The notes below the pieces were generated by a model. That model was not told where the DNA came from, did no database searches, and saw nothing but the letters and a program-made list of their open reading frames with translations. A DNA stretch of 64,000 nt from Natrinema zhouii (GTDB lineage: Archaea; Halobacteriota; Halobacteria; Halobacteriales; Natrialbaceae): contig NZ_CP084883.1 in the NCBI RefSeq assembly GCF_013456555.2, positions 186,001-250,000 of the forward strand, in the 5' to 3' direction. A program made the translations under genes and the position numbers. This document shows positions 25,469-33,762 of the stretch, one piece after another. Numbering within the stretch: position 1 is the first letter of the stretch; each line of letters opens with the position of its first letter.

Positions 25469-25733
25469 CATCCTCTCTGCGCTAAAGCGCGAGGATTCTC
25501 CACATTGGGAGTTCGGTTACCGACTACGGAAACAACGTGCGGTACTGTTAGTTTAGTACGAGTCTTGTGATCGAGTAACCGGATTGAGAAGTTCGTGACC
25601 GTTCTCATGCTGGTTACCGAAAACCTCCGTGCCTAGGATTCCTAGAAAATCCGTGAGTCCACCCTCGAACTCTCTTTAGGGTGACAGGGGTTCGATTGCT
25701 CGAGAGCGGGGCGAACCAGCCGGCTCCGGACGC
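25469..25733. other. Intergenic, possible IS200/IS605-type end remnant
   Basis: CTCTGCGCTAAAGCGCGAGGATTCTCC just after the integrase stop forms a GCGC-TAAA-GCGC hairpin, and the motif resembles sequence next to haloarchaeal IS1341/TnpB-type elements; no tnpB is present. The rest shows no gene. Confidence 0.3.
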
Positions 25734-26495
25734 TTACGGTCCGTACCGGTGCTTGATCGTGATCGAATCGATCGTCTCCTGTAACTTCTGGAGGAGCGTC
25801 CGCTGGTAGCTGTCGTTCCTGATCCGACCCGTCGGGCTGACGATGCCGATAGCACCGTCCAGTCGGCCGTCAACGAGGATGGGTGCGGCGATGAGTCCCA
25901 TTCCGGTGACCTGCTGGTTCCAGTCCACGGCGTACCCTCGCTCTCGAATCTCGTCCAGCTCCGCCCGTAACGTACCCTCGTCGGTGATCGTCTCGTCGGT
26001 CACCTGCGCCAATCCCCGCGTTTCAATGATCTCGTCGGTTCGCTCGTCTGGGAGGTGCGCGAGAATCACCTTTCCCGTTGCGTTTGTGTGCAGCGGTATC
26101 GTCATTCCAGAGTAAATGCCCAACTCGAGCGAGCGCTCGCCGAACGTCTTGTGCAGGATCACCGCCTGTCCTGATTGCTCGACCGCTAGCGACACGAGCT
26201 CGCCGGTCTGTTCGGCGAGGTCCTTCAGGAACTCCTCTGACACTTGGAAGAGGCCGTTTCGGTGCTTGATCTGGGAACCGGTCTTGAGGAACCGGTAGCT
26301 GAGCCGATACTCGCCGCCGTCGTTGATGACGTACCCCGTCTCCGCGAGCGTACGGAGGTACGCGTGCGCGGTACTCTTCGGGATGTCTAGCAGCGCAGCG
26401 AGCTCGGACGGTCCCGCGCCGTTGACCTCCCCCAGGGTCTCGAGGACGGTGAACGCTCTGAGGACCGACGACATCGTGGACGTTCCCCCGGTCAT
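25734..26495 (-). CDS. IclR-family transcriptional regulator
   Basis: A 253-aa regulator with an N-terminal winged helix (GPSELAALLDIPKSTAHAYL, about 27-46) and the effector domain (GMTIPLHTNATGKVILAHLP, then WNQQVTGMGLIAAPIL). It lies at the left edge of the aromatic-acid island, convergent in sense with its operons, and in this family regulators commonly respond to aromatic acids (PcaR, PobR type). Its targets are probably the beta-oxidation operon and the transporter. It is clearly different in sequence from the IclR proteins at 7289, 52633 and 55138. Confidence 0.92.
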   Translation of the reverse strand: MTGGTSTMSSVLRAFTVLETLGEVNGAGPSELAALLDIPKSTAHAYLRTLAETGYVINDGGEYRLSYRFLKTGSQIKHRNGLFQVSEEFLKDLAEQTGELVSLAVEQSGQAVILHKTFGERSLELGIYSGMTIPLHTNATGKVILAHLPDERTDEIIETRGLAQVTDETITDEGTLRAELDEIRERGYAVDWNQQVTGMGLIAAPILVDGRLDGAIGIVSPTGRIRNDSYQRTLLQKLQETIDSITIKHRYGP

Positions 26496-26887
26496 ATCCG
26501 TACGTTCGACTGCTCGCCGATAAATCGTTCGGTTATATTGGACGAAAATCGCTCATCCGTGCTCCTCCTCGATCCGAAGCGCTATTGGGAACGGGCGCGC
26601 GGAAAAAATCTCGTCCACTCCCGTCCACTAGTGTTGAACGGAATCGGCGAAATGCCGGCAGTTCCAGCAGGATAATTACAACAGTAGGGGTGTAAATTCA
26701 CTCGCCTCAAGCGACGCCCCGCTGTCGTTTCGACTCGGGGAATGGGAAGACAAAGCCGCGCGTCCATGAATAATGGACAGTCCAAGAAAGGAGATCCTTC
26801 GGGGTGGCATCGTCGAACGAGTACGAATCAGAAAGCGCATCGAGAAACGCACGGCAGACGAGAGGCGGTCAAAATCGGGCCCTCGAG
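26496..26887. other. Intergenic, no gene recognised
   Basis: It contains the upstream region of the IclR gene and the trailer of the CoA-ligase operon. Frames here are low-quality and Arg/Ser-rich. Confidence 0.5.
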
Positions 26888-28513
26888 CTACTCCTCGAGC
26901 GGCAACGAGCCGTACTCGTCGACGAACTCGTCGCGCAGAACCTTCTTGTCGAACTTCCCGGTCGTCGTCTTCGGGATCGACTCGCAGAAGAAGATCTCGT
27001 TAGGGAGCCACCACTTCGGGAACCGTTCAAGGAGATGCTCGCGGAGTTCGTCGGCGGAAACCTCGTCCGCCGAGGCCACGACGTAAGCGACCGGACGCTC
27101 CTCCCACTTCGGGTGTTCGACGCTGATCACCGTCGCCTCCACGACGGCGTCGTAGGCCATGAGTTCGTTCTCGAGTTCGAGCGAGGAGATCCACTCCCCC
27201 CCGCTCTTGATGACGTCGTCGAGGCGGTCGACGACCTCGAGGTAGCCGTACTCGTCGATGGTTCCGACGTCGCCGGACTTGAACCAGCCGTCCTCCGTGA
27301 ACGAAGCCTCGGTCTCCTCGGGGCGAGCGTAGTACTCGTCGATGAGCCACGGTGACCGAGCCTGGATCTCGCCGGTCGACTCCCCATCGTGGGGGACCGG
27401 GTCGCCGCTCGTGTCCCGTAGTCGAATCTGTACGCCGGGCGCTGGGATGCCGGGTTTCATCTGCTGCTGGTAGCGCTCGCTCTCGGGGAGGTCGGCGACC
27501 TCGGTCGTCGTCATCGTATTGACGAGGTGAGGAGCCGCCTCGGTCATCCCGTACCCCTGGTGGATCGGCGCGTCGATCTCCTTGTCGAACTTCTCCATGA
27601 GCCACTCCGGCGGCGATGTGCCGCCGATGAGCACTCGATCCAGGCTCTCGAGCTCGACGTCGTCGCGCTCGTCGTAGAACTCCGCCATCTCGAGCCAGAC
27701 TGTCGTCACCGCCGCCGTGACGGTCACCTCCTCGCGGTCGATGAATTTGGCGATTGCCTCGGCGTCGGTCTTGGGGCCTGGCAGGATCAGCTTCGAACCG
27801 GACATCGTCGCGGAGTAGGGAAGCCCCCAGCCATTGACGTGGTACATCGGGACCACGGGCATCACAGCGTCGTTCTCGCCGATCTCGAAGACGTCGACGT
27901 GGCCGTGCGTGAGCGTGTGGAGGTAGAGGTCCCGGTGGGAGTAAGCCGCCCCCTTCGGCAGTCCCGTCGTCCCGGAGGTGTAGCAGATCCCCGCCTCGTC
28001 GTCCTCGTTGAGGTCGGGCCAGTCGTAGTCGGTATCCTGGCCCGCCAGCAGGTCTTCGTAGGCGCAGACAGGCTCGAGATCCGTTTCGGGCACCTCGTCG
28101 TCGAGGATCACGTAGTGTTCGACGGTCTCAAACTCGTCGGCGACGCGCTCGACGGTCTCGACGAACTCGGGGTCAACGAAGACAACCTCGTCCTTGGCCT
28201 CGTTGACGATCTCGACGAGGTGCTCGTCCGGGAGCATGTGGTTAGTCATGTGGATGCTCCGGCCGCTGCAGGCGGGACCGAAGTACAGTTCGTAGTGACG
28301 GTAGTGGTTGATCGCCATCACCGACACGCGCGAGCCGGCGTCGACGCCGAGCTCGTCGAGGGCGTTCGCCAGCTGCCCGATCCGGTCGTAGGCGTCGTCG
28401 TACGTGTACCGGTGGGTCGTTCCGTCGGGCAGTTCCGAGACGATCTCCTTATGGCCGAACAGGCCAGTAGCCCGTTCGAGCATGACCTGCAGTGTGAGTT
28501 CGTAGTGCTTCAT
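26888..28513 (-). CDS. AMP-forming acyl-CoA synthetase (medium/long-chain or aryl-alkanoate type)
   Basis: A 541-aa ANL-superfamily ligase. The AMP-binding loop reads ICYTSGTTGLPKGAAYSHRD, followed by GYGMTEAAP, the adenine-binding GDVGTID hinge region and the C-terminal catalytic Lys in TTTGKFDKKVL. It activates a carboxylic acid with ATP and CoA. It is the last gene of a four-gene operon in which every junction overlaps by 4 bases, so it probably charges the acid that the fused HAD/ECH enzyme and thiolase then shorten. A phenylpropanoid or fatty acid would fit; in this island an aryl-alkanoate is favoured. Confidence 0.9.
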   Translation of the reverse strand: MKHYELTLQVMLERATGLFGHKEIVSELPDGTTHRYTYDDAYDRIGQLANALDELGVDAGSRVSVMAINHYRHYELYFGPACSGRSIHMTNHMLPDEHLVEIVNEAKDEVVFVDPEFVETVERVADEFETVEHYVILDDEVPETDLEPVCAYEDLLAGQDTDYDWPDLNEDDEAGICYTSGTTGLPKGAAYSHRDLYLHTLTHGHVDVFEIGENDAVMPVVPMYHVNGWGLPYSATMSGSKLILPGPKTDAEAIAKFIDREEVTVTAAVTTVWLEMAEFYDERDDVELESLDRVLIGGTSPPEWLMEKFDKEIDAPIHQGYGMTEAAPHLVNTMTTTEVADLPESERYQQQMKPGIPAPGVQIRLRDTSGDPVPHDGESTGEIQARSPWLIDEYYARPEETEASFTEDGWFKSGDVGTIDEYGYLEVVDRLDDVIKSGGEWISSLELENELMAYDAVVEATVISVEHPKWEERPVAYVVASADEVSADELREHLLERFPKWWLPNEIFFCESIPKTTTGKFDKKVLRDEFVDEYGSLPLEE

Positions 28514-29034
28514 TGCGTGTCACCCTCGTCGACATCAGCCGGCTCGAACCGGTAAAAAACCCGATCTTCGTCGGTAGGACCGTCGATCTCGACGATCTTC
28601 AGCGAGACCGGGTCCCCGATCTCGAGGTCGCCGTAGGAGGCGTCGTCGATCCGCGCCGACAGTTTGACGGGACCGAGGTCGACGACCCCGACGACGAACG
28701 GTACGTCGTGTTCGGCCAGCCCCATCGGGAGGCCGCCCCGCACTTCCGAGAACGCGAACAGTTCGCCCTCGTGGGGGAGATCCACGTACTCGAGGTCGTC
28801 GCCCGTACACTCGGGGCAGACGATGCGGGGCGGGTAGTGGGTTGCGTCGCAGTCGGTACACTGTGTCGTGGTCAACCGGCCGTCCCGGAGGTTGTCGTAG
28901 AACTCATGGATCTTCGTGTGGTCGTCGGTCTGGAGCTCGTAGAAATCGAGCAATCGCGGCAGCTCGATCTCCTTTGGCACCGAGACGCGGTCGCGCTCTC
29001 CCTCTCCGCCGTTCGAATCTGTCGTATCGCTCAT
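28510..29034 (-). CDS. Zn-ribbon/OB-fold protein (DUF35), thiolase partner
   Basis: A 174-aa protein with a rubredoxin-like zinc ribbon (C-T-D-C and C-P-E-C, about residues 59-76) followed by an acyl-CoA-binding OB domain (LPHEGELFAFSEVRG, VVGVVDLGPVKLSARID). In archaea DUF35 proteins bind thiolases or HMG-CoA synthase and act as scaffold or CoA-binding subunit. It overlaps the thiolase gene and the ligase gene by 4 bases each, which supports a complex with that thiolase. Confidence 0.9.
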   Translation of the reverse strand: MSDTTDSNGGEGERDRVSVPKEIELPRLLDFYELQTDDHTKIHEFYDNLRDGRLTTTQCTDCDATHYPPRIVCPECTGDDLEYVDLPHEGELFAFSEVRGGLPMGLAEHDVPFVVGVVDLGPVKLSARIDDASYGDLEIGDPVSLKIVEIDGPTDEDRVFYRFEPADVDEGDTQ

Positions 29035-30236
29035 CGTGGATCCCTCGCGAGGGTCATGACGCTGTGGACCGACCCGCTGCCGCTGAGGTTGTGGATCAGG
29101 CCGGTCTCCGGGTCCTCTACCTGTCTCTCGCTCGATACCTCGCCCTGGAACTGCTGGGTAACCTCCAGCGCCTGCGAGACGCCGGTCGCGCCCAGCGGGT
29201 GGCCACAGCCCAGCAGGCCGCCCCGCGGGTTGACCGCCACGTCGCCGTCGATGTGGCTGCGACCGTCCTCGATGAACTGGCCGCCCTCGCCGCGCTCGCA
29301 GAAGCCCAGTTCCTCGTACTCGATGATCTCGCTGATCGAGAAGCAGTCGTGGATCTCCGCGATATCGATCTCCTCGAGGGGATCCTCGATTCCCGCCTGA
29401 TCGTAGGCGTTCTGCGACGCTTTCCGGGCCTGAGGCCAGCCGGAAAACGAGGGCAGGTTGTTAATCGAGTTGCCCGCCATTGAGGACTGGCCGCTGCCCG
29501 TGATCCAGGCCGCGGTGTCGGTGACCTCGCGAGCCTTCTCTTCGCTCATCAGGATCACGCCCGCGGCGCCGTCGGTGATCCCGCTGCAGTCGAAGAGATG
29601 GAGCGGCGGCGCGATTTCGGGCGACTCGAGGATGTCCGCTGGGTCGATCTCCTTTCGGAACTGGGCGAAGTCGGTCTTGGCGGCGTTGCTCTTGTTCTTG
29701 GCCGCGACCAGCGAGAGTTGCTCGCGGGTCGTCCCGTACTCGTGCATGTGTCGCTGGGCGTACCACGCGAAAAACGGCGGCGCGGCCAGCCCGTTGACGC
29801 CATCGAACTCCCGATCGAGGACGTTCGCCATCGACCCCTGCATCTCGGGGACGTAATCGCGGCCGAGGTTCATCTTCTCGACGCCGAGCACGAGCGCGGT
29901 GTCGAGTTGGCCTGCGGCGATCGCCAGCCACGCGTAGCGCAACGCGGCCTGCCCGCTCGCACAGGCCAGTTCGGTCCGGGCGGTCATCTCGGTGACCTCG
30001 ATGCCGAGCAGTTCCGCCACCATCGGGGCAACGTGAGACTGGTAGGCGAACCGTTCGGGCTGGACCGTGCCGACGAACAGCCCCTCGATGTCATCCGGAC
30101 CGACGTCGGGGACGGCGTCGAACGTGGCCTTCCCGCCCTCCTGGGCGAGATCCTTCCAGGTCGCGTTGCGCTCGCCCCAGTCCGCGTGACCGCCGCCGAC
30201 GATCGCGACGTTTCGCGTCGTAGCGCTCACGATCAC
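29031..30236 (-). CDS. Thiolase (SCP2/acetyl-CoA acetyltransferase-like)
   Basis: A 401-aa thiolase-fold enzyme with the nucleophilic Cys in ELACASGQAALRYA (about residue 90), the His of AEIHDCFSISE and the C-terminal GCGHPLGATG. The absence of the second Cys loop of classical thiolases and the DUF35 partner place it in the archaeal SCP2-type group. It would cleave a 3-oxoacyl-CoA to acetyl-CoA and a shorter acyl-CoA, for example an aroyl-CoA. The start appears to be GTG at 30236, overlapping the previous stop by 4 bases; a second GTG at 30230 is possible. Confidence 0.9.
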   Translation of the reverse strand: MIVSATTRNVAIVGGGHADWGERNATWKDLAQEGGKATFDAVPDVGPDDIEGLFVGTVQPERFAYQSHVAPMVAELLGIEVTEMTARTELACASGQAALRYAWLAIAAGQLDTALVLGVEKMNLGRDYVPEMQGSMANVLDREFDGVNGLAAPPFFAWYAQRHMHEYGTTREQLSLVAAKNKSNAAKTDFAQFRKEIDPADILESPEIAPPLHLFDCSGITDGAAGVILMSEEKAREVTDTAAWITGSGQSSMAGNSINNLPSFSGWPQARKASQNAYDQAGIEDPLEEIDIAEIHDCFSISEIIEYEELGFCERGEGGQFIEDGRSHIDGDVAVNPRGGLLGCGHPLGATGVSQALEVTQQFQGEVSSERQVEDPETGLIHNLSGSGSVHSVMTLARDPR

Positions 30237-32179
30237 TCACCCTCGAACTGCGGTTCGCGGTTCCGTCTGAACGCCGTCACGCCCTCGAGCATGTCGTCGG
30301 TCGTCGCCAGTACCGCGAAGGACTGTTTTTCCATCGCCAGTGCCGCCTTGAGACTGGCGTCCTGGCCGTCGTTGATGACGCGTTTGGCCGCCTTGAGCGC
30401 GACTGGGGGGCCCGAGACGAGGTCGTCGACGAGCTCGCTGACGCGGTCCTCAAACGCCTCGTCGTCGACAGCGTGGTTGACGATGCCCCACTCCTCGGCC
30501 TGGGCGGCGTCGAACTGCATTCCGCGGAACACCATCTCCTTGGTTCGACCCTCGCCGATCAGGCGGACGAGTCGCTGGGTCGCGCCGCCGCCGGGAATCA
30601 CGCCGAGGTTCGTTTCGGGAGTACCGATCGTCGAGTCCTCGGTTGCGATGCGGATGTCACAGGCCAACGCGAGTTCGATGCCGGCACCGAGACAAAAGCC
30701 GTCGATCTTCGCGACTGTCGGACGGGGGAAGTCGTAGACGGTCTGGAACATCTCGTCGACATCCATGATTTTGGCGGGGTCATCGGCCGTGAAGCCGGTG
30801 ATGTCGGCGCCCGAACTGAACGCGCGGTCGCCGGCTCCCTCGAAAACGACGCAGGAGACCTCGTCGACGTCGACATCGTTCAGGAGCCGGTCGATCTCCA
30901 TGAACATGTCGTCGGACATCGAGTTCATCCGCTCCTGACGGTCGAGTTCGACCTCGAGGACGCCGTCGTCGAGTTCCCAGTTGATGTAGTGGTACGGCGG
31001 TTCGACCCGGTAGTCGTAGAACCCCTTCCCGGCATCTTCGCCGGTCCATCCCTCCTCGACGAGTTCGACGAGGTAGTCGGTCGGCTCGTAGCGCTCCGCG
31101 TCGTACTCCGCGGAGAGTGCCTCGAGTTTCTCGAGAACGATATCGAGACCGATGCGGTCGCCGCGCCGACACATCCCCTCGGGGAAACTGCCGCCCAGCC
31201 GGAGACCGATGTCGATCTCCTCGGGCGTGGCGACGTCGTTGCCGACGAGCCAAGCGGCCTTGTTGATCATGACGGCTTCCGTTCGAAGGGTGTCGTAGCT
31301 GCCGGCGTCCTCGGGCTTGTAGTCGACGCCGTCACCGTCGTCGTAGTCGTAGAAGCCTTTGCCACTTTTCTTCCCGAGGTGGTCGTTCTCGACTTTTTCC
31401 TCGACGACCGGCGGAACCGGCTGGTCGGACTCGGAACGGAAGTGATAGCCGATGTCGATGCCGCCGAAGTCGTTGAGTTCGAACGGCCCCATCGGATACC
31501 CCCGTTCGTAGACCATCGCGGCGTCGGCCTCCCGGATCGTGGTTTCGTCGTTCGAGAGCATCCACGCGGCCTCCTCCATGAACGGGACGAGGACGGTGTT
31601 GACGACGAAGCCGTGGACATCCTTGCGGACGTAGATCGGCGTCTTGTCGACCGATTCGACCCACTCGTAGGCGGCCTCGGCCGTCTCGTCGCTCGTCGCC
31701 TCGCCGTAGGTAACCTCGACGAGGTCCATCTTCACCGGCGGATTGAAGAAGTGGAGTCCGACGACTTGGTCCGGTCGATCTGTCGCCGATGCGATATCGG
31801 AAATCGAGAGGCTCGAGGTGTTCGATGCGAGAATCGCGTGGTCGGGGGCGTACTCGTCGACCGACGAGAACGTGTCCTCCTTGATCTCGAGTTGCTCGGG
31901 AACGGCCTCGATGACGAGGTCGGCGTCGGAGACCGCATCGGCGAGGTCCGTTGTCGTCCCGATTCGCCCGAGAACTTCGTCGGCGGACTCGTCGATTCGT
32001 CCCTTCTCCTCGAGTTTCTCGAGGCTCCACTCGATGTTCTCGTAGCCCTCGGTCACGATCTCCTCGTCGATGTCCCGGATGGTCACGTCGTACCCGCCGA
32101 TCGCGGCGAGTTCCGCGATACCGTGTCCCATGCTACCAGCACCCAGCACTGCTACGCGCTCTACAGTGTCATTTGTCAT
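30233..32179 (-). CDS. Fused 3-hydroxyacyl-CoA dehydrogenase / enoyl-CoA hydratase
   Basis: A 648-aa bifunctional beta-oxidation enzyme in the archaeal order, dehydrogenase first. Residues 1-180 hold the NAD domain (GAGSMGHGIAELAA, NTSSLSI, LHFFNPP), residues about 185-385 two C-terminal HAD domains (DVHGFVVNTVLVPFMEEA and a second around GSFPEGMCRRGDRIG), and residues about 395-648 a crotonase fold (FEGAGDRAFSSGADI, CLGAGIELALACDIR, PETNLGVIPGGGAT). It hydrates an enoyl-CoA and oxidises the product. ATG 32179 is chosen, with a TATATA at 32205 in the right place; a TTG precedes it. First gene of the operon; no acyl-CoA dehydrogenase is encoded with it. Confidence 0.93.
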   Translation of the reverse strand: MTNDTVERVAVLGAGSMGHGIAELAAIGGYDVTIRDIDEEIVTEGYENIEWSLEKLEEKGRIDESADEVLGRIGTTTDLADAVSDADLVIEAVPEQLEIKEDTFSSVDEYAPDHAILASNTSSLSISDIASATDRPDQVVGLHFFNPPVKMDLVEVTYGEATSDETAEAAYEWVESVDKTPIYVRKDVHGFVVNTVLVPFMEEAAWMLSNDETTIREADAAMVYERGYPMGPFELNDFGGIDIGYHFRSESDQPVPPVVEEKVENDHLGKKSGKGFYDYDDGDGVDYKPEDAGSYDTLRTEAVMINKAAWLVGNDVATPEEIDIGLRLGGSFPEGMCRRGDRIGLDIVLEKLEALSAEYDAERYEPTDYLVELVEEGWTGEDAGKGFYDYRVEPPYHYINWELDDGVLEVELDRQERMNSMSDDMFMEIDRLLNDVDVDEVSCVVFEGAGDRAFSSGADITGFTADDPAKIMDVDEMFQTVYDFPRPTVAKIDGFCLGAGIELALACDIRIATEDSTIGTPETNLGVIPGGGATQRLVRLIGEGRTKEMVFRGMQFDAAQAEEWGIVNHAVDDEAFEDRVSELVDDLVSGPPVALKAAKRVINDGQDASLKAALAMEKQSFAVLATTDDMLEGVTAFRRNREPQFEGE

Positions 32180-32204
32180 CAAGAATCTGTGCGTGATTGA
32201 ATAC

Positions 32205-32210
32205 TATATA
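32205..32210 (-). promoter_or_regulatory. TATA box of the beta-oxidation operon
   Basis: TATATA on the minus strand lies 26-31 bases before the ATG at 32179, consistent with a leaderless operon mRNA that runs to 26888. Confidence 0.55.
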
Positions 32211-32307
32211 TCTTTGGTGAAGCGTCGATCGCGCCCCCACCGTCGGATTGCGACTTGAGGCGCGATCGCGGGTTCACTCGAGATTCGAGGACGGGTCCCC
32301 TCGGGGA

Positions 32308-33705
32308 TCAGTAGAGGAGATCGAACAGACCGAACTGGAGGGGGAGCAACAAGAGGATGGTGGCAACGGAGCAGGCGACCGTCGTCCGGATCACTTCCCG
32401 GGTCTCGACATCGCCCTCCGCAAGGATGACGATGAGCACCGCCGACTGGTACGGGAAGAAGTACGAACTCAGGGCCATCACCTCGGCCATCAGGACCGGC
32501 GTGAACGGGAGGCCCGCTGCCTCCGCGTACGGGATCAGGATCGGCGTGAGGACGCTCGCGACGGCCAACCCCTCCATCAGGAACGCCAGCGCGAACGTGA
32601 CGAAGAAGACGCACGCGAGGATCACCGCGAGCGGCGCGTCGGTCGGGATGAAGTCGAGGAGGTACGTGGCCGCCTCGTCCGTGAACCCGGTCTCGGTGAG
32701 CCCGTCGCCGATCGCGAACACGGCCGCGATGAAAAAGAGGATGGAGAAGTCGACCTCGCCCCCGATCCCGTCGAAGTCGACGACGCCGATTCCCGGCAGG
32801 AACGCGAGGACGACCACGACGACGGCGCCGATCACCGGGTGGAAGCCGTGGGCGAAGTCGGTCGCCCAGATCAACGCCCCGACGAGCAGGAAACCAAGCA
32901 TTCGTCGCTCGACGCTGCCGATCCCGGCGCCGTCTGTCTCGGGCATGTCGACGCTCGAGTCGGGCGACGGCCGGAAGAGGAGATAGACGACGGTCACGAC
33001 GAGCAGGACGCGAGTGATGCCCATGATCGGGTACATATGGACCCACCAGTCGGACCACGAGATAGTGTGCCCGGCAAGCGACTCCCCGAACCCGGTGATG
33101 ATGATGTTCGGGAGGTCGGCGGTCAGGATACCCGCGGAGCCGTAGAAGGTCGCGAACAGCGGTCCGAGGTAGATCCCGGTGCGGGCTTCCCGGGAGTCGA
33201 AGAGCGATCCGGTCTCCCGGAGGATCGGCGCCACCACGAGGATGCGCACGAGCGCGGAGGGGACGAACAGCGCGAGGGCGTGGGCGCCGAGCGAGAGCGC
33301 GAGGAGCAGCCGACGGTACGTCCGGATGGGATCGGACCGAACCGACTCCGAAACGCTCCTGACCGCGATCCACTGACCCGCCGCAGTCGCGAGTCCGCTG
33401 CGCCGGGTCGCCTCGCCCATTAGCAACCCGAAGCCGATGAGCCACGTCGCCGGCTTTTGGAAGCCCGAGAGCGCCAGGTCCGTCGATGTCGTGACGGCGA
33501 TCAGCCCGATGCCGATCAGCCCCGTATACGAGGGCGGGACGGGCGTCAGGATCCAGAGGACGACACAGAAGAGCGTGATCGCGAGGATCGTCGCCGCCGC
33601 GGTCGATCCCGAGCCGAGCGTCCACGTTGCGAGGCCGACGATCGCCGCAAGGGAGAACGCCAACGGCGGCGATCTGAGCGCCTCGATCGCGTCCGAACGA
33701 GTCAT
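32308..33705 (-). CDS. SLC13/DASS-type anion permease
   Basis: A 465-aa membrane protein with about 12 helices, long hydrophobic stretches such as LAFSLAAIVGLATW, VLWILTPVPPSYTGLIGIGLIA and VILACVFFVTFALAFLMEGLA, and a domain organisation like the divalent anion:sodium symporters. It probably imports a carboxylate with sodium. The ATG at 33705 is preferred over an upstream one because a TATA element (minus-strand TTATAC, about 33731-33736) is 26-31 bases upstream. An ArsB/NhaD-like permease is the alternative. It is a candidate second uptake route for acids used by the island. Confidence 0.78.
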   Translation of the reverse strand: MTRSDAIEALRSPPLAFSLAAIVGLATWTLGSGSTAAATILAITLFCVVLWILTPVPPSYTGLIGIGLIAVTTSTDLALSGFQKPATWLIGFGLLMGEATRRSGLATAAGQWIAVRSVSESVRSDPIRTYRRLLLALSLGAHALALFVPSALVRILVVAPILRETGSLFDSREARTGIYLGPLFATFYGSAGILTADLPNIIITGFGESLAGHTISWSDWWVHMYPIMGITRVLLVVTVVYLLFRPSPDSSVDMPETDGAGIGSVERRMLGFLLVGALIWATDFAHGFHPVIGAVVVVVLAFLPGIGVVDFDGIGGEVDFSILFFIAAVFAIGDGLTETGFTDEAATYLLDFIPTDAPLAVILACVFFVTFALAFLMEGLAVASVLTPILIPYAEAAGLPFTPVLMAEVMALSSYFFPYQSAVLIVILAEGDVETREVIRTTVACSVATILLLLPLQFGLFDLLY

Positions 33706-33762
33706 TGCTGCATACCTCTCAGTACAGCGGTATAACTGTCGCGGGTGTCGAGCCCGCGGCAA

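Noticed and set aside
32204..33625. Long Arg-rich minus-strand frame of 473 codons over the anion permease gene
   Set aside because: It is antisense-frame noise inside a clear membrane transporter; the Arg/Pro/Asp-rich content without structure is typical of shadows in high-GC haloarchaeal DNA.
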